Shown here in pieces: positions 7,599 through 16,370 of a stretch of DNA of 64,000 nucleotides (position 1 is the first letter of the stretch; each line of letters opens with the position of its first letter). The stretch lies in NCBI RefSeq assembly GCF_009495355.1, contig NZ_VZAD01000061.1, forward strand, positions 84,716 to 148,715, in the 5' to 3' direction. The notes below the pieces were generated by a model. That model saw only the letters and a list, made by a program, of their open reading frames with translations, was not told where the DNA came from and ran no database searches. This DNA comes from Segatella copri. Lineage in GTDB: Bacteria > Bacteroidota > Bacteroidia > Bacteroidales > Bacteroidaceae. A program made the position numbers and the translations under genes.

Positions 7599-7799
7599 AT
7601 GTTTAGAGGATTCTGTGCTTTCGTCTGCGATGATTGCGGACATAGATTCAAGGGGATGGATTGCGAGTGGATGGCAACAGCCTATACTGCTCCAGTGAAA
7701 TGCCCTAAGTGTGGTGGGTGGCATACCTATCCACCAGGCTTTTTAGGCTTGAACAAATATGTCTATCGAAGAATATGGAAAAACAGAGAGAAAAAATAA
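7599..7799 (+). CDS. 66-aa zinc-ribbon protein, copy 1
   Basis: Begins MFRGFCAFVCDDCGH and carries a second knuckle KCPKCGGWHTYP, giving CxxC...CxxC zinc binding. The paralogue at 12084 shares MFRG, the CD(D/N)CG knuckle, the DCEW motif, the TAPVKCPKCG block and a basic C-terminus (RKIWK/RRIWK). Zinc ribbons of this kind act as protein or nucleic-acid adaptors. Its function is unknown; it is likely part of the island's complex, since two copies are kept 4.5 kb apart. Confidence 0.7.
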   Translation: MFRGFCAFVCDDCGHRFKGMDCEWMATAYTAPVKCPKCGGWHTYPPGFLGLNKYVYRRIWKNREKK

Positions 7800-7819
7800 T
7801 CATTTTAAAATAAGGCTAT

Positions 7820-8236
7820 ATGAAGATAGCGATTACTTATGCTGAGCTGCAGGATTATGTAGCCAGTCATTTTCATAAGACTGTTAATTTTGGGTATGTA
7901 GACGGGGCTACTGTGTCTGTCTCTATACCTATCAAAGTGCTGGGCTTTACCAAGTCTGTAAGCATAAACATTACTGTGAAGAAGATTGAGGGTACAGACT
8001 TGTTCTTGTCGTATGACGGCAAGATGGGTATTGACCTGCTTGTTTCGCCAGCCATCTCTTATGCCAAGAAACTTGTGCCGGAGAAAGCAGGTTGGGTGGA
8101 ACAGATGCCTGGCAATATCGTTAAACTGCGCCTTGGCGACATTGACAAATTGCAGAAAGTGTTTGAAAAGCTGAAACTTGACAATATCTTATTTGAACAG
8201 GGAAATATTGGAATAGAAATGTCATTAGTTTATTGA
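7820..8236 (+). CDS. hypothetical protein, beta-rich
   Basis: 138 residues, not recognised. The first two thirds alternate beta strands (VNFGYVDGATVSVSIPIKVL, KSVSINITVKKI). A helix pair and LGDIDKLQKVFEKLKLDNILFE near the C-terminus follow. There is no signal peptide or membrane segment. It sits 20 bp after the zinc-ribbon gene on the same strand. The fold could be lipid- or protein-binding, but this is a guess from composition only. Confidence 0.6.
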   Translation: MKIAITYAELQDYVASHFHKTVNFGYVDGATVSVSIPIKVLGFTKSVSINITVKKIEGTDLFLSYDGKMGIDLLVSPAISYAKKLVPEKAGWVEQMPGNIVKLRLGDIDKLQKVFEKLKLDNILFEQGNIGIEMSLVY

Positions 8237-8378
8237 TTCGTTATGGGTGACTGATGTCTATTTCGCAAAAAAATAGAGTGTTCTTACTTTTTTCTTGATA
8301 CTCTGCCACCATTTGACATATCTATATAGTTATTTCGCAGCCGAAATCAAATGTATAACTATATAAGGTAATGTAACA

Positions 8379-8915
8379 ATGGAAAAGAACATCAGGAAAA
8401 GAGTATGTTGGTTGGCTGCGGTAATGAGTGCCGTGCTGGTAGTGTTATTTGGCTATTGGTTCTTCTTGACCCCTCATGGCTATTGGCAAAAGAAGGAGGA
8501 GGCTTTGAAGAATGAATATATGGATAGGAGGATGCTTTGGCGGAAGTCGGAGAAAATGACCATGCAACAGATGTTGTCGGACATGACGCTAATGGCTAAG
8601 GGGGATTCGGTCCTGATTTGTTGGCTAACTGATCTCTCGCTTCCCGTTTATCGTGACTTCATTCATGGTACTGCGCAACCTACAAGGAATGCTTGGGCTG
8701 AGACGAGATATTGGTATATGTCTTCTCTCGCTAAAGGCAGAGAATGGATGGAGGAGCGTGCCAAGACGAGGATTCACAAGAGCCTGATCTTTGTGGAGAC
8801 GAGTAGATTTCAGGTGCAGAAGGGTTCCTTGAAGGATTATCGTAAAGAGAAACTTACTCCAACTGAGATTAGAAACAACAAGATGTATCTAAAAGATAAT
8901 TGTCTGTATAGATGA
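8379..8915 (+). CDS. single-pass membrane protein, unknown
   Basis: 178 residues with one N-terminal transmembrane segment (about 11-30, VCWLAAVMSAVLVVLFGYWF). A basic, helical, tryptophan-rich region outside or inside the membrane follows. No known domain is visible. A 142-bp non-coding gap precedes it, so it may begin a new transcription unit running into the genes at 8946 and 9291. Confidence 0.6.
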   Translation: MEKNIRKRVCWLAAVMSAVLVVLFGYWFFLTPHGYWQKKEEALKNEYMDRRMLWRKSEKMTMQQMLSDMTLMAKGDSVLICWLTDLSLPVYRDFIHGTAQPTRNAWAETRYWYMSSLAKGREWMEERAKTRIHKSLIFVETSRFQVQKGSLKDYRKEKLTPTEIRNNKMYLKDNCLYR

Positions 8916-8945
8916 AATCATAGCATAAATAAAGTGTAACGAAAA

Positions 8946-9275
8946 ATGAATAAAATTATAGGGTTTCTTGTAATGGTTTTCATGTTCCTACCCTGGCGAC
9001 CAATCGTTGCTATAGTGGCAGCAGTATTGTTTGTCAACATCAATGGTACGGAATTGTATAGATGGCAAGCTGGTTTGGCGCATGGATTGTTCTTCCTGCC
9101 TAATCTGGTGAGGCATCTCTTTGACGGCGATGTCCTTTTCAAGGCTACCAATTGTACTGCAGGTTATCATGTTGCCTGGTGGATAGCTACAGTCGGTTCG
9201 TGCATCGGTTGGCTCGTTGATGCAACCTTCTCTTTTATGAAGGCATCGGCATTTGTAGGTAGTGATAAAGAATAA
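8946..9275 (+). CDS. small multi-pass membrane protein
   Basis: 109 residues with two to three hydrophobic segments (about 4-30, 44-58 and 73-98). It starts 30 bp after the previous stop and ends 15 bp before the large coiled-coil gene, so it is part of the same operon. No family was recognised. It may anchor the coiled-coil protein at the membrane. Confidence 0.6.
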   Translation: MNKIIGFLVMVFMFLPWRPIVAIVAAVLFVNINGTELYRWQAGLAHGLFFLPNLVRHLFDGDVLFKATNCTAGYHVAWWIATVGSCIGWLVDATFSFMKASAFVGSDKE

Positions 9276-9290
9276 ATAAATATAAATACG

Positions 9291-11474
9291 ATGAACAGTA
9301 TGGCTGATAATCAAAAAGTATATCAGGCGATCAAGACGATTGCTGATGAACTCTGCAAGGAGAACAAGACGTATCTTCGTGCAGATTTGGCTTTTGAACT
9401 GAAGAAGTATGGTATAGCTTCCGATTCCTCGGAGGTAAGTAAGCTGGTATTTGATGCCTACAGATATTTCCATGATAACGGTAATATCGCCATTGCTTTT
9501 GTTTCCAATAATTCACGTACAACGCTTGTGGCTGAGTACAAGTTGAATGACAGTCTGGAACAGGGCAACAAGGAGGAGGCTTTGAAGATAGCCGAGACGG
9601 AACTGGCGTTGTCTTCATCTGCTTTGGAGCAGTTGAAGGAGCAGGTGGAGCAGAACCTAAACTTAGTTCTTGTTAAGGGGACGTCGAAGATGGCTGATAT
9701 TGTCATGGGCACGAATGGCGTGAAAGATGTTAGAAGCAAGGCGTCTACCATGTTTGATAAATACACCAAGATGGTGGAGGCTTATCACTATGCCGAGGAT
9801 AGCGTTCGTGGAAACATTGAAGATTTTACATCCTTGCGTAGTGATATCGGGACGGTTTATCGTGACTATGCCCTGAAACTGATCGATATTTATGGCGACT
9901 CCATCAAGATGGTTTCTCCTGATCTGTTCGACTTCAAGCGAATAGAGTGGCTGGATGTGGACGAGATGCTTAAGTATGTGGAGTTGGAATATAACAAGCT
10001 CACGGAGAAATGTGCAGCTCTGATTGGTGAGATTTCTAAAAGCTTCCGCACTTCTTTGCAGGGTTCTTTGCAGGCTTATAAGTCTTTGTCGAACGGCAAC
10101 AAGTCATTGGGCTTGGCGATGGCAGGATTGACGATGCTCGAACACTATATGGGAGCAAGTGAACGCGCTAATCGTTTGAAGTCTGATTTGTCAGTTTTCC
10201 AAACCAGCGTGAAGCATGATGCCACTCGCATCAAGGCTGATATGGGACGATTGTTGGTAATCTGCAAAACGCTCAATGATGTGGTAATTCCGAAGGCGAA
10301 TGTGTTCTTGCGCTATGGAGAAAAGCTGTTGGCTTCTGACTTGAAGGCGACGCTTGATGCTTTGTATGCGGATGAGACTATTCGTCCATTGGAGGAGCAA
10401 CGAAAATGTCTGCTCCAGCAGATGAAAGCGCTGGACATGGAAATTAACGACCATCTTCAGAACATCGATGTCTACACCTCGCTGATTAATGACATCACCG
10501 CCACCTTGGAGTCAAAGCAGGGAAGTTATATGGAAGCGAAGGCTAAGAAGCCTTCCAAGCCTTTCTTCTTGGTCAACTGGATCACCTTTGGTATGGCCAA
10601 CAAGAACTACTATCGTGACTTCGCTGAATGGAATGCTGTATGCTTCCCACTTGTGAGAGAATATGAGAGCTATCAGGTAGATTTGAAATTGGATAAGGAG
10701 GAATTGGAATCGCATCGTGAGGAACAAATCCGTATCAAAAATGAGTATGCCAAACTCTCCAGTGAGCTGGATAAGGTTTCTAAGGAGATCAGAAGCAAGA
10801 TAGTTTGCTCTGACGACTTGAAATTGAAGATGCTGAAACATCTCCGTGATATGGTTGCCATGCTGAAACTTGGACGTGAAATCATGGAGAGCAAGATAGA
10901 TGAGAAGTTGGTGCATGCGGTCGATATTCCCGATTATCGGGAGGCAGCCAAGCTTCCTTCCGACGTGGAGCAGAACCTTTCTCAGTTTACAGGAATGTTG
11001 GCAGACAATCTCCATGCCGACAAGAATATGGCTAAGAATCTGCTTGATGGAGTGGAAGCATATACGAAAGACCATAAGAAGATAGAGGGCAAGACCGCAC
11101 AACAGAACAAACCTGCTGAGTATAGCGAGGAAGACTTGGCGATGACGACAGAAGCTATGGAGCAATCTTTGCAAAAAGGCATCGTTCTGTTTGATAGTTT
11201 CGCTAAGCTCAAAGCGCAGCAGCTCAACGGAAAGCTGGCTTCTGTAGCTTACGATAAGGAGTTGAAGAAACATGCTGATGAGTTTAAGCGTGAAATGGCT
11301 AAGATAGACAACAAGAGTGCTTATCTTCGTGAGGTGTTCAAGCGTATCAATCTGGCTGGTAGTGAGGAGGAACGTAAGCAGGCTATGGAGTTGATGAGCG
11401 ACTTGAGCGGTTTTTCTCTTTCGGAACAGGAGTTCACGGAATTTATAAATGGTAAGAAACAAATAGAATTATAA
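9291..11474 (+). CDS. large coiled-coil protein
   Basis: 727 residues, almost wholly alpha-helical, with long charged heptad regions (about 95-125, 375-430, 455-520, 600-700). There is one short hydrophobic stretch near 420-435 (KPFFLVNWITFGMANKNYY). The N-terminal 80 residues look like a small winged-helix or helical cap. The start could be 9291 or the ATG at 9300. There are no catalytic motifs. It is flanked by membrane-protein genes and directly followed, 5 bp later, by the DUF4112 gene. It could scaffold a membrane complex or resemble helical pore-forming proteins; neither is proven. Confidence 0.65.
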   Translation: MNSMADNQKVYQAIKTIADELCKENKTYLRADLAFELKKYGIASDSSEVSKLVFDAYRYFHDNGNIAIAFVSNNSRTTLVAEYKLNDSLEQGNKEEALKIAETELALSSSALEQLKEQVEQNLNLVLVKGTSKMADIVMGTNGVKDVRSKASTMFDKYTKMVEAYHYAEDSVRGNIEDFTSLRSDIGTVYRDYALKLIDIYGDSIKMVSPDLFDFKRIEWLDVDEMLKYVELEYNKLTEKCAALIGEISKSFRTSLQGSLQAYKSLSNGNKSLGLAMAGLTMLEHYMGASERANRLKSDLSVFQTSVKHDATRIKADMGRLLVICKTLNDVVIPKANVFLRYGEKLLASDLKATLDALYADETIRPLEEQRKCLLQQMKALDMEINDHLQNIDVYTSLINDITATLESKQGSYMEAKAKKPSKPFFLVNWITFGMANKNYYRDFAEWNAVCFPLVREYESYQVDLKLDKEELESHREEQIRIKNEYAKLSSELDKVSKEIRSKIVCSDDLKLKMLKHLRDMVAMLKLGREIMESKIDEKLVHAVDIPDYREAAKLPSDVEQNLSQFTGMLADNLHADKNMAKNLLDGVEAYTKDHKKIEGKTAQQNKPAEYSEEDLAMTTEAMEQSLQKGIVLFDSFAKLKAQQLNGKLASVAYDKELKKHADEFKREMAKIDNKSAYLREVFKRINLAGSEEERKQAMELMSDLSGFSLSEQEFTEFINGKKQIEL

Positions 11475-11479
11475 GGCGT

Positions 11480-12070
11480 ATGGAAAGTTCAAGAAGACAG
11501 CAGGCCCAGGCTGATTTGGGCATGGATTTCGCAAAAGAAGATCAAAAGCGAGAGGCGGCTCTTGCCAAAGAACAGGCGAGGGCTGATAAAAAAGCAGCAA
11601 AGCGTGAGAAGATGATGAACATGCCATCATATCGTCTGATGGTAGGTACGGCGAAGTATATGGACAAGTGGTTCTTGGATCCTATCCTTGGCTTCATCCT
11701 TCCTGTCGGTATCGGTGATGCTTTGACGAGCGTGTTTGCATTCCCATTTATCTATTACAGTCTTTGCGTGGTTAAGTCGATTCCGCTGACTTTGGCTGTC
11801 ATCTATAATATCTTGATGGATGTGCTGATTGGTGCCATACCTTTCTATATAGGTGATGTGCTGGATGTATTCAAGCGTTCGTATGTTGAGAACCTGAGAT
11901 TGGTTACCGGGTATATCGAGGATGATAAGGAGATTATCAATAAGGTGAATAAGAAGGCATTTTGGACGGCTGTGTTCATCGTCGTGCTTTGCTGGTTGGT
12001 TTATGTGGTGATATCATGGGCCATTCGCTTGGGAACCATGGCTTATGATTGGATAGCTTCATTGTTCTAA
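11480..12070 (+). CDS. DUF4112 family membrane protein
   Basis: 196 residues. After a basic, coiled N-terminus (residues 1-50), the core matches DUF4112: LDPILGFILPVGIGDALT near 65 and the signature NILMDVLIGAIPFYIGDVLDVFKRS near 115-140, followed by the conserved N-R-L pattern. A final transmembrane segment lies at about 160-180. The family's function is unknown. It is 5 bp downstream of the coiled-coil gene, so the two are probably cotranslated. Confidence 0.8.
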   Translation: MESSRRQQAQADLGMDFAKEDQKREAALAKEQARADKKAAKREKMMNMPSYRLMVGTAKYMDKWFLDPILGFILPVGIGDALTSVFAFPFIYYSLCVVKSIPLTLAVIYNILMDVLIGAIPFYIGDVLDVFKRSYVENLRLVTGYIEDDKEIINKVNKKAFWTAVFIVVLCWLVYVVISWAIRLGTMAYDWIASLF

Positions 12071-12083
12071 AAAAGGATTGCTT

Positions 12084-12326
12084 ATGTTTAGAGGAATGAC
12101 AAAGTTTACCTGTGATAATTGTGGAAACAAATTCATGGGATGGGACTGTGAGTGGCGGTGTACAGTATATACTGCTCCCGTAAAATGCCCGAAGTGTGGC
12201 AGTATGCATACATATCCGTCAGGATATAATATAGCATTTCTTTTTGGGGGATTGTTTGGCTTGAAAAAGACTTTTTATCGAAAGATATGGAAAAGCATCG
12301 ATGAGAGGAATAAAACTGACAAATAG
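12084..12326 (+). CDS. zinc-ribbon protein, copy 2
   Basis: A paralogue of the gene at 7599: MFRGMTKFTCDNCGNKF, then KCPKCGSMHTYP, with an extra hydrophobic insert (IAFLFGGLFGLK) before the basic tail. I place the start at 12084 because it aligns with the paralogue; an in-frame ATG exists at 12078. It follows the DUF4112 gene by 13 bp and precedes the possible UDG-fold gene by 3 bp. Confidence 0.7.
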   Translation: MFRGMTKFTCDNCGNKFMGWDCEWRCTVYTAPVKCPKCGSMHTYPSGYNIAFLFGGLFGLKKTFYRKIWKSIDERNKTDK

Positions 12327-12329
12327 CCT

Positions 12330-12986
12330 ATGAATAGTAATATTTTCTTTCAACCTTTCGTTGGCAAGGATTATGTCAACGGAGGGATATTCGGCAAGCG
12401 AATCATGATATTGGGCGAGAGTCATTATTGTGATGAGAATTGTACGGATTGTGGCGACTGCCAGCTACATCGGGAGTGTATGAACTTTACGCAGCAGGTG
12501 CTTGGGGATTATCTCAATGAGAACAAGGAACGGCAGAACTGGATGCGGACTTTCCTGAAGTTTGAGCGTTCGTTAGTGGGTGAGGAGACCAATCAAGCGA
12601 TGAGGCTGAAGATTTGGAACTCGGTCATCTTCTTCAACTATCTGCAAGTGGCGATGGGTGGTCCTCGCGAGGCTGGCACAGCCGAACAATATCACCAGGC
12701 AGGCAAGGCTTTCTTTGAGGTCATCGAAAAGTATCAGCCTCAGTACATCATTGTATGGGGTAAGAGGCTTTGGAACAATTTACCTGGCGGTCACTGGCGC
12801 CAAGAGCAAGTTTCTGATGTTCACTGGGTGGATTGCAATGACATGGAAGTGGAAGGCACTTGGGTGCCTAATGGCTTCTACATGATGCCTGGTGGCAAGC
12901 ATGTTAAGGCTCTTGTGGTGAATCATCCTTCCGTAGGCTATTCCTGGGACTATTGGTACAAGGTGATACAAAGATTTTTGAGATAA
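12330..12986 (+). CDS. possible uracil-DNA-glycosylase-fold protein
   Basis: 218 residues. Two features resemble the UDG superfamily: a strand-loop motif RIMILGESHYC near residue 24, at the place of the GExPG-type motif, and a C-terminal VNHPSVG near 200, at the place of the HPS motif. A Rossmann-like strand IIVWGKRLW lies near 135. A cysteine cluster (CDENCTDCGDCQLHREC, near 34-50) could bind metal. Catalysis on DNA is not shown. If correct, it would be a nucleic-acid-processing member of the island. The tentative assignment rests on short motifs only. Confidence 0.45.
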   Translation: MNSNIFFQPFVGKDYVNGGIFGKRIMILGESHYCDENCTDCGDCQLHRECMNFTQQVLGDYLNENKERQNWMRTFLKFERSLVGEETNQAMRLKIWNSVIFFNYLQVAMGGPREAGTAEQYHQAGKAFFEVIEKYQPQYIIVWGKRLWNNLPGGHWRQEQVSDVHWVDCNDMEVEGTWVPNGFYMMPGGKHVKALVVNHPSVGYSWDYWYKVIQRFLR

Positions 12987-13054
12987 TTTTCTCGCTTGCG
13001 CCACGATTTGACACACCTGACCTGTAATTTTGCATAAGATAAGCTGCACTCGGC

Positions 13055-13098
13055 AATTTGAAAGCAAGCTTTCATTGCGCTCGTTTGCATTATCTTTG
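13055..13098. repeat. family C repeat with adjacent -7 box
   Basis: 13055-13090 matches the repeat at 2770-2803 (TTTGAAAGC, GCTTTCATTGCGC, TCGTTTGCA). It is followed at once by TATCTTTG (13091-13098), a good TAnnTTTG box, 28 nt before the start at 13127. The repeat therefore occupies the promoter region of the LRR gene. Confidence 0.6.
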
Positions 13099-13126
13099 CC
13101 GACGTAAACATTAAAAACAAGGAATT

Positions 13127-13894
13127 ATGGCACAGATTACAATCAATATCCAGACTTTGGACTGGACAATGGGGGAGACCGTAGGCTTGCACTTGATGCT
13201 GAAGAAAGGCAGCAAGGCAAGAATCGCTTGGGGCGATGGAAAGGTACAGGTCGTGACAGGTAAACAGAAACCTGCTTCCGAAAAGTTGGCTTGGGTGGAG
13301 GCTGGTCATTCCTATCCTGAGAAGGGCATGTACTACACCATTACCATCTGTTCGGAAGAGGAAGATGCCATTATCGGATTTGATGGATGTGGCATGTTCG
13401 AGGTGAAAACCTTTGATGTGATTCTCACGGAATGTCCTAACTTGCGTATCTTGGGCTATTCTGGGTATGGCGAGGAGAAACTCGACGTGAGCAAGAATCC
13501 TTTGCTGGAGTTCATCGACTTCCACGAGATAAGAAACGAGAAGTTGGATTTCTCTGCCAATCCGCTCTTGGAGGAGTTGCATATTGATGGAGCAAAGGAC
13601 TTGGTATCTTTGAATTTGAGCAAGAACGACAAGTTGCGTCGCTTGGACATCTTCATGTGTCACAATCTTCAGCATCTCGCCCTGAGCAATCAGTCGCAGC
13701 TGAATGAGGTGGATTTCGCTCTCACTCAACTCCGTCCCAAAGACTTGGAGTATTTGGAGAAGACGTTGAAGCGAAACTCTCCCTACAAGATACGGGGAGG
13801 AAGCTTTGGCGATGATAAGATAATAGAAGTTAGTAATGGTGAAATCGTAGGTGAAGATGAAGGAAAACTGGATTCAACTTATCGATACAATTGA
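13127..13894 (+). CDS. PKD-like / leucine-rich repeat protein
   Basis: 255 residues without a signal peptide. The first 90 residues form a beta-sandwich-like region with a WGDGKVQVVTG motif and a H(S)YPEKGMYYTI strand typical of PKD-like folds. Residues about 100-210 are irregular leucine-rich repeats of the Bacteroidetes type (LDVSKNPLLEFIDF, LDFSANPLLEELHID, LNLSKNDKLRRLDI). Such proteins are protein-binding surfaces, usually secreted; here no export signal is visible. The 3' end overlaps the next gene by 38 bp. Confidence 0.75.
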   Translation: MAQITINIQTLDWTMGETVGLHLMLKKGSKARIAWGDGKVQVVTGKQKPASEKLAWVEAGHSYPEKGMYYTITICSEEEDAIIGFDGCGMFEVKTFDVILTECPNLRILGYSGYGEEKLDVSKNPLLEFIDFHEIRNEKLDFSANPLLEELHIDGAKDLVSLNLSKNDKLRRLDIFMCHNLQHLALSNQSQLNEVDFALTQLRPKDLEYLEKTLKRNSPYKIRGGSFGDDKIIEVSNGEIVGEDEGKLDSTYRYN

Positions 13895-14669
13895 GAAAGA
13901 TCCGTTTGAAACGGAGGCTTTCTTCGCTTTGATGGATTATGTGGGCGAAGCGTCGGACGATGATAAGCGCAGAGTTGTACAAGAAGTAGAGCGTCGCATC
14001 AAGATGATTGCCCGTTATGATGCGGACAAGAGTTTCCGCTTCCGTAAGTTCAGTGAACAGGAGCGGGAGGTGCTTGATTCCCTTTGGAGTACTCGGGTAA
14101 AGATTCTCAATGTGATGATGTTAAATCCTACAGAGGAAGAAATCGAGCGTTTGGGACATCAGAACGATAAACTTCATGAACTGTCGAAGGATGCCTTTGC
14201 GCAAGGTCGCAACCTCTGGAAGTCTTTGTTGCACTCACCGAGCTTGATGGCAAACGAGGATTATTATGATGTGGAGGAGCACGTTGATTTCAGTTGGAAT
14301 GATGAGGATTCCGTCCTCAAGATGGATAATGATGACTATTATGGCTCAGACTTCGAGTATATGCTCCATTTTCATTGCAATTTTAGGGATAGTGGGCGGT
14401 ATTCGTATGAACCTCTAGTGGCTGATGATGGTACCAACTGGAATTTGGATTATCTCGACAATCAGGCTTTCGACAAATTTTGCATCTGCCATCTCCTTCA
14501 CTCGCTCCATAGTCATGAGCATTACTCTTTGCCAGACATCCTCCGTATGGATGATTTTTGGACGGATGTCAGCTTGAGATATGAGCGAGAGGTGTATCAA
14601 TGGAAAAAAGGAAACGTAATCTTTAAAGAGGAAGTAAATGGAAAAGGAATGGATGAAACTGATAGATGA
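13857..14669 (+). CDS. hypothetical protein, tandem paralogue 1
   Basis: About 270 residues. I chose the ATG at 13857, since the paralogue aligns there; a GTG at 13851 is also in frame. The protein shares with the next gene a VQEVERRIK motif, an FRKFSEQEREVLD segment, the DNDDYYGSDFEYM block and the C-terminal CHLLHSLHSHEHYSLPDILRMDDF. It is acidic and soluble, with no known domain. It overlaps both neighbours, so translation is coupled. Confidence 0.65.
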   Translation: MKENWIQLIDTIEKDPFETEAFFALMDYVGEASDDDKRRVVQEVERRIKMIARYDADKSFRFRKFSEQEREVLDSLWSTRVKILNVMMLNPTEEEIERLGHQNDKLHELSKDAFAQGRNLWKSLLHSPSLMANEDYYDVEEHVDFSWNDEDSVLKMDNDDYYGSDFEYMLHFHCNFRDSGRYSYEPLVADDGTNWNLDYLDNQAFDKFCICHLLHSLHSHEHYSLPDILRMDDFWTDVSLRYEREVYQWKKGNVIFKEEVNGKGMDETDR

Positions 14670-15546
14670 TGTAGAGAACGACCGTAGCTATAATGCTGAT
14701 CCTAACTTCAAATTTGTAGACTTTATAAGAGAAAAGTCTACGATAGAGGATAAGCGTGCCATCGTGCAAGAGGTGGAACGTCGTATCAAGAAGGTGGTGA
14801 ATCGGGAAGAGAACAATCCTGACTATTTCTTCAGAAACTTCAGTGAGTCGGAGCGAGAGCTCTTGGACGACTTGCTTGGGCTTCGTGAGGTGACGCTCGA
14901 CGAGATGATGCTTCATCCTACTGCTGCCGAGGTGGAACGATTGAGCAAGTTGAACGACAAACTCTACAAGCTCACCTTAGAGTGTTTTGAGCAGTGCCGT
15001 AACCTTTGGCTTACGCTCTACCGTTCGCCATACAAGGTGGACGACCGTTTCTGCTACGACTTGGACAGTACGCTTCGATTCGAGTATGCTGACAAAGACT
15101 CGGTCTTGCATCTGGAGAATGATGACTATTACGGTTCCGACTTCGACTATATGATTCATCTGACAGATGAGTTGCTCAGTACAGGACATTGCAAGATGGA
15201 TACCATCGTGAATGGTGCGTCTGCCAACTTTTTCGGCAACGAAGAGGATACGTTGAGAGAGTTGACTGATACGCTCGACGATGGCACGTCGTGGGCGGAA
15301 AGCTATCTGCACAACAAGGCGTACGACCATTTGTGTATCTGTTATGCGATGCATGCCTTGCATACTCATGAGCCTTGGTGCCTGCCAGATATTCTTCGTA
15401 TGGATGACTTCACGGTGAGAGTGGAACTGAAATACGACCGCAATATATCCGAACAGCGAGATATTCGTTATGCTGATGATGGAAATGAAACCGACCCTCA
15501 TTGGCCTGAGGATGTGCCTTGCTTGGGTAGAACACAAAAAGGCTGA
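14638..15546 (+). CDS. hypothetical protein, tandem paralogue 2
   Basis: 302 residues, homologous along its whole length to the preceding gene: VQEVERRIKKV, FRNFSESERELLD, NDDYYGSDFDYMI, CYAMHALHTHEPWCLPDILRMDDF. It has an extra acidic insert of about 25 residues near 200. It overlaps the upstream gene by 32 bp. The shared H-H-E and DILRMDDF region is the best candidate for a functional site, but no family was recognised. The pair is a tandem duplication. Confidence 0.65.
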   Translation: MEKEWMKLIDDVENDRSYNADPNFKFVDFIREKSTIEDKRAIVQEVERRIKKVVNREENNPDYFFRNFSESERELLDDLLGLREVTLDEMMLHPTAAEVERLSKLNDKLYKLTLECFEQCRNLWLTLYRSPYKVDDRFCYDLDSTLRFEYADKDSVLHLENDDYYGSDFDYMIHLTDELLSTGHCKMDTIVNGASANFFGNEEDTLRELTDTLDDGTSWAESYLHNKAYDHLCICYAMHALHTHEPWCLPDILRMDDFTVRVELKYDRNISEQRDIRYADDGNETDPHWPEDVPCLGRTQKG

Positions 15547-15601
15547 TACCTTGACATAATAAAACAAGAAGTTTAACGTCATATATAAAAAATATAAGAT
15601 T

Positions 15602-16075
15602 ATGAAGTTAGCAGAAGCATTGAGCATCAGAGCCGACTTGCAGAAGAGAGTGGGTCAACTGAAAGAACGTATCAAGGAAAGCGCCAAAGTGCAGGAGGGC
15701 GATGAACCCTGCGATAACGTAGAGGAACTGTACAAGGAACTGGATGACGTACTCGTCCAGTTGGAAGACTTGATTTATCGCATCAACATCACCAACGTTC
15801 AGATAGTTCAGGACGGAGACTCCTTGACTCGATTGATAGCCAAGAGAGACGTCTTGTCGATGCGTGTCAAGGCATTGAAAGAGGTGGTGAACTACGTTGC
15901 TGCCAACGATACTCGCTTTGGCAGAAACGAACTGAAATATGTTAGAACCATAGATATAAAGGCTCTTCGTAAGGAGGCTGATACCTATGCCAAGCAGTAT
16001 CGGGAGCTCGACCTGAAAATTCAGAGTTTGAACTGGACTGTAGATTTGGTAGATTTGCAAGACTTGCCCCGATAA
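15602..16075 (+). CDS. DIP1984 family protein
   Basis: 157 residues matching the DIP1984 (DUF6847, 'septicolysin-like') family: MKLAEALSIRADLQKR at the start, AKVQEGDEP near 30, YRINITNVQI near 60 and SLTRLIAKRDVLSMRVKAL near 75-95. It is a helical, coiled-coil protein of family-typical length. Its function is not established despite the septicolysin label. It precedes the WYL regulator by 295 bp. Confidence 0.8.
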   Translation: MKLAEALSIRADLQKRVGQLKERIKESAKVQEGDEPCDNVEELYKELDDVLVQLEDLIYRINITNVQIVQDGDSLTRLIAKRDVLSMRVKALKEVVNYVAANDTRFGRNELKYVRTIDIKALRKEADTYAKQYRELDLKIQSLNWTVDLVDLQDLPR

Positions 16076-16370
16076 TGGAGCGAGGATTGAAATTTTCATT
16101 GAGTAGATTAAAACTTTCGGAGAAAAGATAGAGGCAGCAAGAGGCTGACATCAGGCAATAGGTCTGTGTTAGCATTATTAAAAATTCATGTGTTTCATGC
16201 AAAGAGACGAGTTTGTTCACAGTTCATTTCAAGCATCGGGCACAAGTGTATCGCGCATTGGTATATGACAAAAGTCAGAAACGCCAGCATTTAGCATTAC
16301 CATTTTGTTGGCTATCTTTTCTCCTCTTTTTAGGCATTTCTTTTAAATTTTCATTAGATATTTAGAGATT
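16076..16370. other. non-coding gap before the WYL regulator
   Basis: 295 bp with no supported ORF. A TATCTTTT sequence at 16313-16320 resembles a -7 box without a spaced -33 partner. Nothing else was recognised. Confidence 0.4.

Noticed and set aside
10512..11462. 316-codon reverse ORF
   Set aside because: Shadow of the coiled-coil gene; no independent start signal.
15602..16075. Secreted cytolysin (septicolysin)
   Set aside because: The family carries this name historically, but the protein has no signal peptide and looks like a soluble coiled-coil DIP1984 protein.
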